Part shown: one piece after another, positions 1 to 13,189 of the stretch
Position numbering within the stretch: the stretch's first letter is position 1
Layout of the letters: each line of letters opens with the position of its first letter
Source of the DNA: Prostheceraeus crozeri
Taxonomy: Eukaryota; Platyhelminthes; Polycladida; Euryleptidae
DNA: 64,000 nucleotides
Direction of reading: 5' to 3'
Assembly (NCBI GenBank): GCA_907163375.1
Contig: CAJQUW010012510.1
Location: forward strand, 317,501 to 381,500
The notes under the pieces: model-generated
The model's input: the letters and a program-made list of their open reading frames with translations, nothing else
Told to the model about the DNA's origin: nothing
Database searches by the model: none
Made by a program: the position numbers and the translations under genes

Positions 1-55
1 CTGCTCTCACTAAAGAGGTTACAAACTCTAATCTGGTGAGAGTTGCGAGTGGTGA
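1..55 (+). repeat. 3' part of a SINE, cut by the window edge
   Basis: The stretch around gtgagagttgcgag, with the bases before it, matches the downstream half of the tRNA-like element at 45904-46050 (caccaccgctatcactg..., gagagttgcgag). The tRNA-like head would lie outside the window. The call rests on this within-window match only. Confidence 0.45.
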
Positions 56-1589
56 AGGTGTCCCTCCCAAAACTGGGGTAGGGCAGGGATGAGTAAAAAA
101 GTAACAATGGTGCACATGTACTGATTACTTTCAGCTTAGCAGATTATTAACCCTCGCCGGTCAAGTCAGGTATAAAAATTTCCGGATCTCTTAGTTCTGT
201 GCTGCAATAGAATTTGATGGACTTCACGTAGGAAATTGTCACTTCATCGCTTCGATTGTTAAAATCGACGACGTTAGAGATGTCACTATTCTCTTAGACG
301 CATGTTGTGTAAAAACATTCACACGCTTTCGATTTTTTTGGGGATGTTTTCAGATAAAATATCATCAACACAACATAATGCTGATTCTGACAAAATTAGC
401 GATCGAATCCTATACTTACTTTGGTCTCAATATGATATCCAACATTGCAGTCATCACAGGACATACACCTCGATATTATGAATAAAAACAGACGAAGCCT
501 TCTTGATTTTAGTTCAATGTGTTCGGTCCAGTTTAAAGTAGTATTGAAGGTGTTATCTACTATGATGACACCTGTAGCCGTGTGAACGTTTATAAAAGTT
601 GTGAGCGATGCAAAGATTTGTGATGTTTCTCAATGGCATTATTGAAGGGAGAGGTAAGACTGCTGATGGTATAAACTGGTTCATGAGATTTTTTTTCTGC
701 TATTGTTATGTCTCACGTGTTGGATAGTTCAAATCTGAAAGTTCCCGCCTGTAACTGACTTATTGATGAAATTATTCACGTTTCTGCACTCCTAGTTAAA
801 ATGGGTCGATGATGTTAAAGCGGATCATGAAAAGCGTGTACAGTGTGCGTGAATATAAATATATTAAAGGTTCAAAAACTTGAGGATCATTTATATGAAA
901 ACATAAGGATCTGGTAAACATAGTCTCCTTCCATAATACTGTATCTCCTCTTATAAACGCCACCCTCTAATAAGCACCTCAGCTGAGAGGTCGGCTTTTT
1001 AATTAACCTGCCCTCTAATGATAAACTCCTCATCTCTGATATCAAGAAATTCAGGGAAGAATGACGAAGTTCAGTGAATAATCGTCCATTGAACTAAAAA
1101 GCAAAGAAGTAAACGTCACTGGAATACCTAGTGATACTGTACAGTAGCTAATGGAGTCTGTGTTATGATGAAAGAGGCCACACTCAACCTCACACTCTTC
1201 ATCTGATTTTGTGTCGTCATCCACATCTACATATATCACAGTCTTCATGCACGATTCTTTTTGGAGGGGATGGCGAAACACTTACTAAAAAATAGCCTAG
1301 CCTATAAGTTGCATGCTTTATGTTGTATGCAAGTTGGCGGCTCCTGTTTCTGGCTGTTGCTAGACTGCACCATCGAGCATCGAGTCATCACGCTGAAGTT
1401 TAGTTTGAACCCCGCATTCAACTGACCAAGGGAAGGAAGCTCAAGTAGAGTACCGGTATTTCAAGAAACTTGTCATACGCTGTGTTCAATCAACGTCGAA
1501 TTCCGGATCCACGGAAAATCTTCATCAATGTATTTAAATATCGTAACTGGATGAGCCCAAACTTCTCACAGAGAGAACGACCATTTTGA
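56..1589. other. No recognised feature
   Basis: AT-rich non-coding sequence. Reading frames are short and match no family I recognise. No terminal repeat or tRNA-like box was seen. Confidence 0.5.
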
Positions 1590-2040
1590 CTTTATTAAAA
1601 ACCCATATTCAGGACAATACAGTACCTGAGACAACAGTTTTATACATGGATAAATAGCATCCAACGTGATCTGTTGTTGTACATGTAGACAGTGCTTAAA
1701 CTGTTACATTAGTGAGACACGGAGATGTCGTAATCACGGGAGTGAACGAGCATCTGAGAGGAAAGCCAGTGCCTACCGAAGTGAGCTGTCATCCACACGA
1801 AGCAAGCCAAGAGGACTTCAAAGTTTTGTTTAGAAATGTTCACAACTGCATTGCAGAGACACTATGCATTAAATTAAGTACTTTTGTATTAATAAATGAG
1901 AACTCTTCATCTGAGCCTCTCTAAATGTTCTAATTTTAGCATCTTTTAGTGAATTGCATTGACCATGATTTATCCATGTATATAACTGTTGTCTCACCTA
2001 ATGTATTTTCCTGAAGATGGTTTTATATAAACTTGAAATC
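1590..2040 (+). mobile_element. Penelope-like foldback with GIY-YIG-side C-terminus
   Basis: An inverted repeat with arms at about 1590-1655 and 1968-2040 shares the core atttatccatgtata...ctgttgtctca. The spacer carries the C-terminal coding remnant of a Penelope-like element on the + strand. The right arm ends in a hammerhead-like core, CTGAAGA, stem, GAAA, at 2011-2037, and the left arm has a decayed mirror copy. The layout is the same as at 34783-35512. Penelope-like elements are non-LTR retroelements with unusual terminal repeats and inversions, which fits this arrangement. Confidence 0.6.
1700..1924 (+). pseudogene. C-terminal fragment of Penelope-like reverse transcriptase/endonuclease
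   Basis: About 70 codons are open to a TAA stop at 1922-1924, preceded by an in-frame stop near 1697, so the rest of the protein is absent. The residues include HLRGKPVPTEVS, DFKVLFRN, CIAETLCIK and ENSSSEPL. This is the pattern I know from the C-terminal end of Penelope-like and related GIY-YIG retroelement proteins: T/S-E-V-S-x-H-x-H, then DFKxL, IAETLxIK, LN and a final S-x-PL. The catalytic GIY and YIG motifs are not in the fragment. It lies between the arms of the foldback and reads towards the hammerhead-like end, as expected for a 3' end. Confidence 0.6.
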
Positions 2041-3340
2041 AATCGATATTTATCGCTATCAAATCGAGAATATCGCTATCAAATATTTAGATATCATTCG
2101 AAGTTGCTGTTTAATCAGGAGTTGGTTTTCTTCATGAGTTGTAGAATAGAAATTCATTCGTTAATGCACGCCCAAATCGTTACCCTTGGCAAATATTCTG
2201 AATGGGCTTATGAAGGAAAAAGTCAAATGTCTTCAGTTATTAGGTGCTACTTTAACATCCTTCGCAAAAAGAGACCTTAATTGACCAAATACTTCGCCGT
2301 CGATACATCTAGCTTTTAGGATCTATCTAGGATAATCATCAATCAATTATGTAGCGGTCCGTATTATTTTCCAATGTGATTCACTATGATTCGATTGATC
2401 TTTAACTTACTGGAAGCGGCTTGTTCGTTGCTGTCTGTTGTACGTTCGCAGGAACCTAATCACTTTGTTGTCTGCTTGCTCCTTCAATTATTCTTGCATG
2501 AACTAATAAAAGGCCACTTTTACTCACATTCCTTTTCACATTGGAGCCCATGATTGGTGGCTGCTCTTTATGTGAGCTCTGTTGATGATGGTGCACTCTC
2601 AAAGTGTGTGATTATTGTTTCAAACTTTCAAAATGATTGAAACTTCGACATTTTACATTATTCTTATCATTATGGTAAGTTCTTTAAGACGGCAGCTGAA
2701 CTTTTCGTTTTTAGACCACTTACTTTGATTACAAGTTTCTCATGCGCAGTATGTCTGAATCAAAGTTCGACTTGTAAACGACAAGTTGAATCAGTACGTT
2801 CTGTAGATGAAAGTTTGCGGTTTCGAAAGCACGAATAAAGGTAGCTAGCTACTGATTACTTGGTGAGATGATGGAGTTGTTAGGCTTGGCTTTAACATCC
2901 TCTGGCAAAATGAGGCCTAAATTAACCAACTACTTCACTGTAGTAGATGCATCTACCTTCGAACACCCAACTAAATCTTCCACAAAATTAGCATTTTTTG
3001 CATTTCTCAGATCACCTACTGTCTATCTAAATGGTTACTGAAGCGCATTAACATATAGCTTGCTGATTGATGCCATGTGCATTTCTATTCGCAGTTTCTG
3101 TGCATATTTACAGCATAAAGTGCTAGAACAGAGGTTTCTGATGGGGACAGCTTAATCATATTAGAAGATCTGTTTTTCTTATTTATCTAAAATAATTAAA
3201 TTTATTACTTTTTTATTGAGTAACCCTAGCTTCGTTCATGTCTCATAGCTGTGCAAGGGGTAAAAATTCAGTAAAAAAAACTAAGCCGCCTTGAATAATG
3301 TTTTCATTCGATAGCTTCATAATAACCGAACCATTATGTG
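2041..3340. other. No recognised feature
   Basis: AT-rich sequence with one 87-codon + frame at 2017-2280 that resembles nothing known to me and overlaps the Penelope-like right arm. No terminal repeats were found. Confidence 0.45.
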
Positions 3341-3510
3341 TATATGCGAGTAATGGGATGACGGAAGTTGTCTCTTCCCCAATTAGAGGCGGTCGACTGA
3401 ACACATCACTGGAACGAGGTTTAAAAATCAAAGAACCTCCATCAATTTTGATTTCGCTTTCTCAACCTAGTGCAGTTGGCATAATTCGCTAGATATCTTG
3501 AAAACTAGTG
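3341..3510 (+). repeat. Dispersed repeat, copy 1
   Basis: This segment matches 4151-4281 over most of its length. Shared blocks include gagtaatgggatga, ggaagttgtc, ccccaat, gtcgact and cagttggcataattc. Copy 1 has about 40 extra bases in the middle. The element type is unknown. Confidence 0.6.
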
Positions 3511-4150
3511 GAAAGAAGTTGGGAACAACTTACAGCCTTAAGTTTGATACTCCAAATGGACAGCTGGTTTATAATGCGCTGGAAAATCCCTACAAGGCAG
3601 CGCGCCGACTAAGATGGCCTTAAAGAATCCTTGTGCATGACACAAACACCGCGGGCTGAAGCCAACCCCTGTGCCCAGGAGCGACAAATCAGATACATTC
3701 TCAAACAATTATCAAATCAAGTTTTAAACATTTCTTGCATTCAAATCGTTAATTGGCATGACTTTTCATAACTTGGATTTAGTACGTATGTAAAAAATGC
3801 CGTAATGTAAAAATCTTTGCTTCATTTAAATTTTGAACAAAATAAAACAACAGGTGTTACCGATAAATCCGTTGTTCATTATCATATCTTACCGTAATTT
3901 ATTTTGGACATTTTTTACAATATGGAAAGATCACGTTTATGCAATAGAATATGTGGCACTAATGAATTTTGAAGTTTGACGTTTTTTAACCCATGAAACG
4001 AAATTTCAACCGCAGCGATCACTACAGCCTTGTCATCTCAGAGAAAATCCTGAAAAGGATGATGGGGGCAAACATTTTCTAGAACTATTGTGTTTTTCCT
4101 GTTTTATGACATGGCGGCTTTATCGACGAACATTAGGATAGTCATGAATA

Positions 4151-4281
4151 GATACGAGTAATGGGATGAAGGAAGTTGTCCTTTCCCCAATGAGAGGCAG
4201 TCGACTAAGGACATCAGTGATCAACTTTGATTCCGCACTATCATCCTATTACAGTTGGCATAATTCCTTGAGTGACTAGTG
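4151..4281 (+). repeat. Dispersed repeat, copy 2
   Basis: Diverged, shorter direct copy of 3341-3510, about 800 bp downstream in the same orientation. The two may be fragments of one longer, interrupted element. Confidence 0.6.
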
Positions 4282-4307
4282 TAGTGTCCTATGCACATTG
4301 AGTTCTA

Positions 4308-4375
4308 TGACGCCATGGCTCAGTGGTTATAGACATCGACAGTCGATCTGATGGTACAGGGTTCTAATTTTATCA
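4308..4375 (+). repeat. tRNA-derived sequence (SINE head or tRNA pseudogene)
   Basis: An A-box-like TGGCTCAGTGGTTA sits at 4316-4329 and a B-box-like GGGTTCTAATT at about 4359-4369, spaced as in a tRNA gene. A cloverleaf with good stems cannot be drawn. No SINE body shared with the other copies follows. Confidence 0.45.
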
Positions 4376-4381
4376 TATTAA

Positions 4382-6940
4382 AAAAATACCTCTAAAACTA
4401 CACAAGGCTAAGAAGCTGTACCTTCTTAGTTGTTCTTAATAAGTTGAACGTAAATTTTAAAAAAGTTGACCTTTAATCAATACTGCAGATTCTCTTGTCT
4501 AGCATATAGCAATCGTGCAAGGAACAGTGCCAGCTTTCATCGAGCATTGCAATTTTCTACAATGATGCAACTTTATATTTTGAATAGTAATAATTCGCAC
4601 AGCTTGCCGACGATAGATCTGGCATTAATCGATAGAAGGCTCGGGGTGGCAAATAATCGACGTTTTTTTATCAGCGAGGTAGAGGGTTTAATGGCCGCCA
4701 GCTGGCATGGTTGGCGATGAAACCTCGACGTCCCGCAGTTCTAGGGTGAACTGGAATTCCCTTCACCGAAGGAATTCCAATTGCGAGATTGGGGAATCCC
4801 GTCATCTTGACGACGCGTGATCAGCACAGGGATGGGAATTCCAACAATGAAGGAAGAGATGCACAGACCACAGATTGCATCGATGCATCATGTCGAGATC
4901 TGTGGTGGAGAACGTCTGGCGTTGGCAGTGGCGGGTAAGGACCGTCCTGAAAAAAGCGGTGGTAGAAAGAATGATCTGAAGACTGAGCCACGCTTTTTGG
5001 AAATAAAAGTTTTATACTTTGTAAGAAACATGGTTTTGAGACATTGCTTTAAGCATGATCGTGGTTTCAAGCAGTGCTTTTAAGCATGCTTTGAAATGCG
5101 TGATGTTTATAGACTACAAAAGAAATTCAGTAAGTTGATGCGATTGATGTTAACTAATTGATGGGTACCTTGATGTGTTTGCATCAAGAGTAGATTAAAA
5201 CAAGTGAGGCAGTAATCCGGCCGGCTGTGTCTCCATGGCTTGCTAGAGAGGTGAATGCGGCGATTTAGAATGTTTTCAAGAATTATATTTGTTGTCAACA
5301 AATATAAATGTATGATGCAAACATACCACTTAGCTATCGACATAATAGGTACCTATGTCACACATCAAAACAGCTTTTGATGTCGCCGACACATTTAATT
5401 GGGTGTTGGAATAAAGTGCTGGAATAAAATGTCAGAAAAAATGAAAGCATTGTTTTTGCAAAACCTAGTCATCATAATGAAAAAAGAAGCAGAAATTATT
5501 TTTCGACCAAGATAAATCAGAAAAGGTCAAAATAAAAATCTCCAACGTTTTTTCTTTGACCTGAACACAAAGAACTATGCAAGATAGCCAAAATTTGACA
5601 TTTGTATCTCACTCAGTTATATATAATGCTTGGCTGACCAACTGCCTAGATGTCTGTCTTATTGACCACTCAAACATGGATAGATAACTTCTTTATCTCG
5701 AGTGCATGAGTCATGAGTAGTTCCCATCGCGAGTCTCAGTTCACCAATGTAAAATATATTGCACAAATAGCAATTAATTCGATGGGCGTAGCCTACCCTT
5801 GAACACCACAATCCATTCCATCAGTTAGCTGAGCATTCAAACGTAATTTGTTATTTTTGGATTGAAGAAATTTATCTCACTGCGACGAAGTTCAGATTTT
5901 CTTGCTGATTAATTGCCTTTTATAACCAAAGGCTCTGCTCTAAATGACTACTTTCTAATGACTACATTTTCAAATCTGGAAATCTGCTTAATTAACATAA
6001 GCTTCTGAAACTTCAATTTTCGTCTGATTCATCTTTATCAAATTATGCTACTGACAGATTCGCTTTCGTTGTAATTCACAGTATAATGCTTAGTTGATAA
6101 TGATATATTGTAATGGAGTTGTAATCAACGTTGCTTCACCTCGTTATTATTCATTACACATTTAATAAGCTTAGACTCTTAATGAGTGACGAACTACGAA
6201 TCAGCGAAATGATACATTTCCACGACGCCTCATAGTCTGCAGTCTCGGGCGAAAATTCCGACCGCCTGAAATTTCATTTAAAGCAATCTCATGCCATAAT
6301 TTGCTCTGATTAAGGCTTGTGATAGCGGCAGTATCTCGTTGATCTGCGAACAGGATATCTTATCGAAATTGGCTACAAGGCATATCGCAGTTGGCAATCA
6401 CGGCAATAATTAAAATTTCACTTAACTATAAGCGACTTATCATTTTGAATCTATCATAAATGTGTCAGCGTTTAATGGACCTCTTCCAAGTTAGACGACT
6501 GCCTGAGAATTATTATTCGCAAGATAATTTCTTGCAACGTACCGATATTGTTACTTTGAGTTAGTTATTTGAGAAACGCAGTAGTCTATATCAATTATTG
6601 CCGTCGTACCCGTAGACCTAATGAGTGGGAGAAAGAGCAAGTAAGAGTAACTTGGTTTAACTACTTGTAGCAAATTATTCCCTAAAACGTCATATCCATG
6701 CTATGCGCACTGAATGAAATTACAGAGCAATTTTTCTACGAAATTTGGTTGAAGCTCCTTAATCCGTTACCAAAGGTATAACCAATGATCCACAGAATTA
6801 CTTCAGAATTCTTGAGCTCGTGATTAGTAGATGAAACAATATTCGATAAAAGTTCGAAGTCAGGGCATTGTGATTGCATTCGTGTAGAGTCAGGCACTGC
6901 ACCAGAAATACGACGTCGATTTCATGAATAGGTCCCACAT
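4382..6940. other. No recognised gene; palindromic GGAATTCC stretch
   Basis: Frames at 4466-4720 and 4817-5083 have no recognisable domain. Around 4750-4850 the GAATTCC motif recurs in both orientations, giving a small local palindrome. The remainder is featureless AT-rich DNA. Confidence 0.4.
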
Positions 6941-6941
6941 G

Positions 6942-7150
6942 TGGTGTCCGTGGCACAGTGGTTGCGTACTTGGACTAGCGATCTCATGGTCCCGAGGTCG
7001 AACCCGGAAAGTGTCATTGGAAGTCGGCAGGAAGGGCATCCGGACTACAAAGCACCACAACGCTCCAAACAAAGTCTGACTTAAGTCAGCACCGTCCAAG
7101 GCCCCAGTAGGGGTAAAAAGTGACGTAAAATCCGTAAAAAAAAATGTAAC
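6942..7150 (+). mobile_element. tRNA-derived SINE, copy 1
   Basis: The head has an A box at tggcacagtggttgcg (6951-6966) and a B box at gaggtcgaaccc (6994-7005). A shared body follows: gtgtcattgg, gtcggcaggaagggcatccg, caccgtccaa, gtgacgtaaaa, with an A-rich end. Five further copies or relics with the same body occur in the window, which defines the family. SINEs of this kind are transcribed by RNA polymerase III from the internal boxes and mobilised by a partner LINE. Confidence 0.85.
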
Positions 7151-9660
7151 CTATCATGTACATGTATGTATGTATTCTGTATTTAGAGTGCCTAATCTTA
7201 GCTGTTTGACTTTAATCGGTTCAGCGCTGATGCTGGTTTTGGTGCAGGCAGAGAAAATTTGATCCTGGATGATTATCCTGTAGATTCCTATCTACATTTC
7301 CATAAATACACTGAGATCTATGTGGATTGTGCAGAAACAGAACGCTAATAGCAGTGTTTCGAGAGCTGATTAGACAAAAAGATGGCGATGAATCAGAATG
7401 CTCTTATAAAATCTTTAAACTATGAACTTCTTTGATTGGAAATTTAAGAAGATTTGATAAGCTTGATTCGATTAATTTGGTTTTTTGATGCTTATTAATG
7501 AAACTTTACTTTAAGGATGAATCAGAAAACTGCAAAATAAAATCCGCATTGTGAATCTACGATATGATCGAATAAAATTATGCGTTGCGTTAACATATGA
7601 TGCCGGTAGGATATATATTAGTAATCGTGTGCTTGTGTGGTGCACAAAAGTCCAAATTTGTGATAACTTGTCGCAGACCCGAAAAAGTTTCCGATGCTCA
7701 AATGTTGGGAAAATTCGGCATCCGGACACTGTTTTATGGTACAAATCTCAAAAACTCAGTACACCAAGCATATTCATGCTTCTGATCGTGTTATTAAAAG
7801 CAATTCATAGGTCGTCATGAGTATAAATTTCTCCTAGAGCTTTGCTAGCGTAAAGACATAATGTACGAGTACTACATAACATGAGTGCATAATACGAATA
7901 CCTCAAAATGAAGGATGCCTAAAATCTGAACTTCGTTCACGATAATGAAGGGAACGGAGCATTTACATTGATGTTCTCTTTACACATGCATAACACATTC
8001 GTCTTGGATTCATTTAAAAATGTTGCTCCTGCCCATGATCGAATACTATAAAATCAGCTGTGATTACCATGTCTCTGTAAAGTTCAATAGCTCTCTGTTT
8101 TCCTCACTTAATCTGCACTGCAGACGCAGTCGTATTTCTATAACATCATAAAACGCTGGGAATCAGTGATGGGGTCTTTGAGACTGTGGTCAAACCTGTT
8201 GTGCGGAGTCAAGGAATTACTTGAATGTGATCATGCTCTTTCAATATAATTGCAAATTAATATTATTGTAGGCTTGATTTGTATCGATTTTTCATTCCTA
8301 TAATTTCAGTGAACATAGTACTCGTGTTGTTAATTTATTTCATTGTCAATCTGGACTTCATGTGTGTCTCAGGTTTTAGATGTCAATGATGTTCAATGCC
8401 GCTTTGGTGTAGATGATATCCAATAGTGTTCACTCTTTCTGCCGTTCGCACTAAAAGACGCAGCGCAGTCAGTACAAATCAATAAAACGTCGACGTAGGA
8501 ATTCATTCGTTCTCAAATTTTTATGCACATAGGCGATCAAGCAAAGAATAAGAGTTCAAAACATTAAAATAGAAGACTTTTTCCTTCCATTGGCAGATTG
8601 AAGTTGTGAAGTTGTGACTGTTTTTTTTTTGATAAATTTGCTTGGTTCGACTTGCCTCGAAGTTTTCAAGTTAGATTGACAGGGTGCATTCCTTGCCTAA
8701 CATTTTCGGTATTGTCATCGGATTTCAGGATTTAACTTGGCTCTGCTTACGAAAAAGGTGTTATTCCCGACTCGAAATACCTTATTAGAATCTCAACTGA
8801 AATGTAACTTCGCTATTCGTTGTCTTAGCAATGTTTCACGATCAGCAGAAATTAATCTTCTATGAAGCGATGAATAACGCTACACGTATTCATCATCATT
8901 TTCATGCATCAGAATCTTCAACAGAGTGATGAGTTTGTCAAATAGATGTCAAGTGATTGTGACGCTTATGATAAACATTTTCTAGGTTTATCAACGGTTG
9001 CTGTCCGAATAGACATTGCAAAATGTTTGATCATAAAGAAAGCGTGATTGGATGACAGCTTCAATACGAGCACAAATGTTAAATGACTGATCTAATACTG
9101 TGGACAGGGTGATGCAAGGAATTAGCATCAGATATTGTGAATCAGGATTGGCAATTTCTTAGAAGGGTTTGTTTTTCCATCTTAAAAAGCTTTTTCTTCC
9201 AGCAAATTTTGAAGAGATGGGAGAATTTCTGAGACGTGTACCGGAGCTTGCATAGTGTTGTGTTTATAGATGATCAGATGTCATGCAATCGGACACATTA
9301 TGTACTCGTACTTCTAAGGACATTAGAGAAATACTACAAGAAGTGTGAAGAATGCAGTTACATACATTATTGCATAATTCTTCCTGTATTCCCCATTGTG
9401 CGAACCTTTGATGAGGGTTCTATTTGAAAAGTTATTTAAAGAATGTTCTGAATGATTTAATTAGGCCTATACAACTTATCAAAAATCAGATCTAGCAGGT
9501 CCCATTTGTGACATAGTAACATATCATGTCTTCGCATTTAATCCCATAGTTGCCTCATAGCAGAAAAAATTGTAAATAGTGAAACACATCAAAGCAAGAA
9601 AAAATGTGATTGAAATAAATAAATCTTGCAAAAAACATATATTTCTTTTCTTTAAAGCTT
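7151..9660. other. No recognised feature
   Basis: AT-rich DNA. The frames at 7511-7820 overlap on both strands and show no domain. Confidence 0.4.
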
Positions 9661-9661
9661 T

Positions 9662-9788
9662 AGCGACACTGCTTCCCCATTGGGGGCTTGGGCGATGCCA
9701 AGATAGTCAGATTTAAGAGGAAGCGTTGTGATGCTTTTTGTCCTTCTTGTCGTCTCCCAATGACACTTTCGGGCCTCGACCTTTAAAC
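9662..9788 (-). mobile_element. tRNA-derived SINE body, minus strand, truncated
   Basis: On the minus strand the order is aggtcgaggcccgaaagtg, tcattggga, aagcatcacaacgc, a run like gtctgac, then gcatcgcccaagccccc. This is the same body as at 7000-7120 and 23295-23420, with the A-box half missing. Confidence 0.65.
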
Positions 9789-10610
9789 GAAGAGAAGTCA
9801 AGCAGTTGACCAGTGTTACGAAGACTCAAGCATTCGAAATGACGTGTATGATAATTATCATGATTTGATAACCAACTTTAATTTTGATTAGTAATTAACT
9901 TTAAGAAGCATTTTCTTTTTTGTTATGAAAATAATAATCTAAATAAAGCCTTGCTGCTGCTGAAATATAAATTTATCTAAATTTTTACCGGTATGACTGC
10001 CTGTTCACAGAAAAAGGATCATACAAAAATTTTCAAAAGTCGAAGGATAGATCAAAACATCAATGTTTGGAGCTCACAGCGTTGATTCTTATTATTCAGA
10101 GAAGGTCTTCATGATTTTAGATAGATACCATCTCTAAAGCGTAAATTGATGGTGTTGGTGTAAAAAGCTATGATGGAAGTATCCAGGGGGAACACGATAT
10201 TTGATGAGCAAGTTTGTTGATGTTAGTGGATATCCGTCATACCGGCGAGAATTTAGATAAATTTATATTTCAGTGGCACTTTATTTTGATGATAAATTTA
10301 ATTGTGATATCAATTCTTGGTTGTCGGAGGCGATGGTGGCATGAACATGCACTTGCTCAATACACAACCGGCCAGGGGATAAATAGTCACTATTTTTTGT
10401 TAGACAGTAGTCTGTTGCTTCTGAATAAGCGCTTATTGAGTCACTTTCCTTCTTTATCCTACAAAGAGAGACTTTTCAACACAACAACGATTAGAGATGG
10501 CGTTTGCGAGCGTTTTTCTATTCGTTAATAATTGTCCCGACTATTGTCAGAACAAGTTCGGTTTTCACAATTTGTTGTATGCTAGTTTCTATCCCATGGA
10601 TACATTTTTC
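9789..10610. other. No recognised feature
   Basis: Contains a 104-codon + frame (10214-10528) without any recognisable motif. It is probably chance. Confidence 0.4.
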
Positions 10611-11190
10611 GGTACTTGTAGGTTTTATCCCCCCCCCACTCCTTCAAAATTCGATAACATGTAATATACTTGATGATTAGCTTGATGACTGAGAAACTTG
10701 TAGGTATGGATATTTCTCTCTACAAACAAAAAAAATTCATATTTGTTATCCTGAACTGATCGTGTACTGTCTGCGGGATATAAGTTCGAATATTATATCG
10801 TGTATAATATACCGTGATTGCTGTCACACTGTCTTGCAGAATGTATAATTCCGGGCGTTTTGTTGTAGAACGGAAGAAAGTCTCTTCCTTGCAATCAATC
10901 GAATGCCCAACAACAAACATCTTCATCGAAGTGATCATGATTGAACAGGTGTTGCGATCGTGTTGTGTGTTGTGTGTGGTTTCACAGATTGTGCGATATG
11001 CGCAACAGATTTTATGCAACCAAGGCGATCATCTTTTACACCATGAACAGTCATTTTAGTCACATTCGGTATGACTACGTTATCGACAACTAGAAAATAT
11101 CCATAGCTAGACACACTCCTCAGTTTTTTCATCAGTTCAGTATAACATGATTTATCGAATTTTGAAGGAGTGGGGGTACCTACAAGTACC
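10611..11190. mobile_element. MITE with GGTACTT/poly-C ends, copy 1
   Basis: Both ends carry the same inverted sequence: ggtacttgtagg, a C run, then cactccttcaaaattcgata. The left end is 10611-10665 and the right end about 11140-11190. The interior shows no transposase. The terminal pattern is shared with 15054-15455, 26642-26850 and 60213-60665. It looks like a non-autonomous DNA transposon; no clear target duplication outside the ends was seen. Confidence 0.75.
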
Positions 11191-11755
11191 CATTTTTCAG
11201 TATTGTTCCCATTGAACCTGAAAGAAGATAAATTATCCTATGCGTCTGGAACCTCCAATACAATGTATGTGTACGTCAAGACAGACACTCCTTCATGGTT
11301 GACGCCGGAAAATTTTTGATTCCACTTCTTTTAAGAGAACATAATGGAATAGTTTTCCGATAAACTTCGAACGATAGTTGAGGTTCAAAAGCTGTTGATG
11401 TTTTTCCAAAATCAGAAATTTACAAATTTTGTTCCTACAGCACTGGATAGTAATTCGTTAATATTTAGAAGCATATTTCGCCATTTACATCGAATCGATT
11501 TGTAAATATTTAAATGGAAATTCTGATGATCTCTGGATGCCGACCAAAATATTGTGTATATTAACATTTGGGATTATTTTCTTGATTCTTTCCATCAAAT
11601 ATCTTATCGAAATGGATGATCAGTGTTTTTTCTATATAATTTAATGGAAATAGTGCGTTGAAATTAAGACTACATGTCACAATTGTTAATTCGAATAATA
11701 AAGTACAATTGCGCGTACAACTACAGCTCTAACGATTAGCCAATATTGAAAGATG
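11191..11755. other. No recognised feature
   Basis: AT-rich DNA without long frames or repeats. Confidence 0.4.
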
Positions 11756-11880
11756 TTGATTATGATTGAGATTATGATTAAAGTGCTCAAAAGTATGATT
11801 ATGATTAAGGCGGCTATGGGTTTTATTATGATTATGATTGATTAAGGTGTTCAAAATTGCTACTATGATTAATGTGATCA
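11756..11880 (+). repeat. Imperfect GATTAT minisatellite
   Basis: Repeated gattatgatta units are interspersed with aaagtgctcaaaa and ggtgttcaaaat, giving a larger irregular period. Related gatta-rich sequence returns at 12380-12470. Confidence 0.7.
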
Positions 11881-13189
11881 GACGCTTTATCATGAACGCT
11901 GGATAGGTTGAATATGATGCTTATTACGGCTTTCAGACACTTTGTCGAGTTAATGATAGAGCGTATAAATAATAATTTGAATCGTGCTAAAAATGTTTAA
12001 TACTGTGCAGTGATAGCAGTTTTTATTTAAACTCATCTCCTTGTTCAATAAATAGGCTTACTGGATTAGTATTACAGCAATTATACGATTTTGTTCAGTG
12101 CCATCACAGCGTACAAATTGACAAAAATATTGAACCCAGTAGTCAATTGAGTGTGTTTTGACACGTAAAGAGAAAACATTAGAGGGAAGATATTCCATGA
12201 CGAGGCGTGAAAGCATGTTTATGACCGTGCATCAGGAATTGGCACTCTCGACGGCGACATTGTGTATTTTCCGTCCTTACGTACTGTATACGTAAGTATT
12301 ATAGTCTAGCTGTCATTCTGCCATTGGCGGTCGAGTTGTGATCTCAACTGATGTTCGGATGACTAAAATCAAATTTAATCAAATTTTCTGATTAATTAAC
12401 GTGATTATGATCATAAGTAGACTCAAAAAGTTTTTTGATGAAGATTTTGATTAATCCAGTTCGAGGTACAATTGATCGTTTATGTGGATAAATGCGTCTA
12501 TATTGATGGCCTTGTGGATTAATCGTGCAAATTATGCATGCATTCATTATCCCATTTTTCATGCTTGTAAAATCGAGCCTTATTTATGGCTAGCGTTTGT
12601 CAGGTTAAAATCCGATTCATTTAGGTGAAGATTTAGAGAAAAATTTCTCCTGTTTACTTGCCTGCTGATCTTGAAGCTAGATCCACAAACTTGAACTTCA
12701 GAAGAGCAGACCGCCTACTCAAATATGCGAGCGGTCCACACTATCCCTTCAGCTTGACGATTTCATATTTGGTATTTCACCGGATAGTGAAAGTAGTAGA
12801 CAGCGCATGAAAAAAACTGTGAGATGCCGACTTAGTAGAACCGACTTTTTACCACTAGCCAGTAGTAGCAGAAATTCGGTAACATTTACTTTTCCTCAAT
12901 TGACTTCATTGATGTTTGCTTGGTTTTTTAAAACCGGACTATTTCGGCATGATACTCGAATAAGGAGCTGAAGAATAAATGGAATTCCTAAATACGCAAC
13001 TGTGAATATGTCGATCTTTTACGCTGAGATGTTAATACATTCGTCATCATGCTTTTTAGTGAAAGTTTTGAATATTAATTATCTCTTATTATCTCCACAT
13101 TTCACTCAAAGCACCTGATAATGCTAGTCCAGGTTACTAGCGGAGTTAATATTCGTACGACCATAGAACAATACAATTCAAAGTCAGAG
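11881..13189. other. No recognised feature
   Basis: AT-rich. Includes a second gatta-rich patch near 12380-12470. No coding signal. Confidence 0.4.

Noticed and set aside
10214-10528. 104-codon + strand frame
   Set aside because: No domain, no repeat match, no splice context. Length is within chance for this much sequence.
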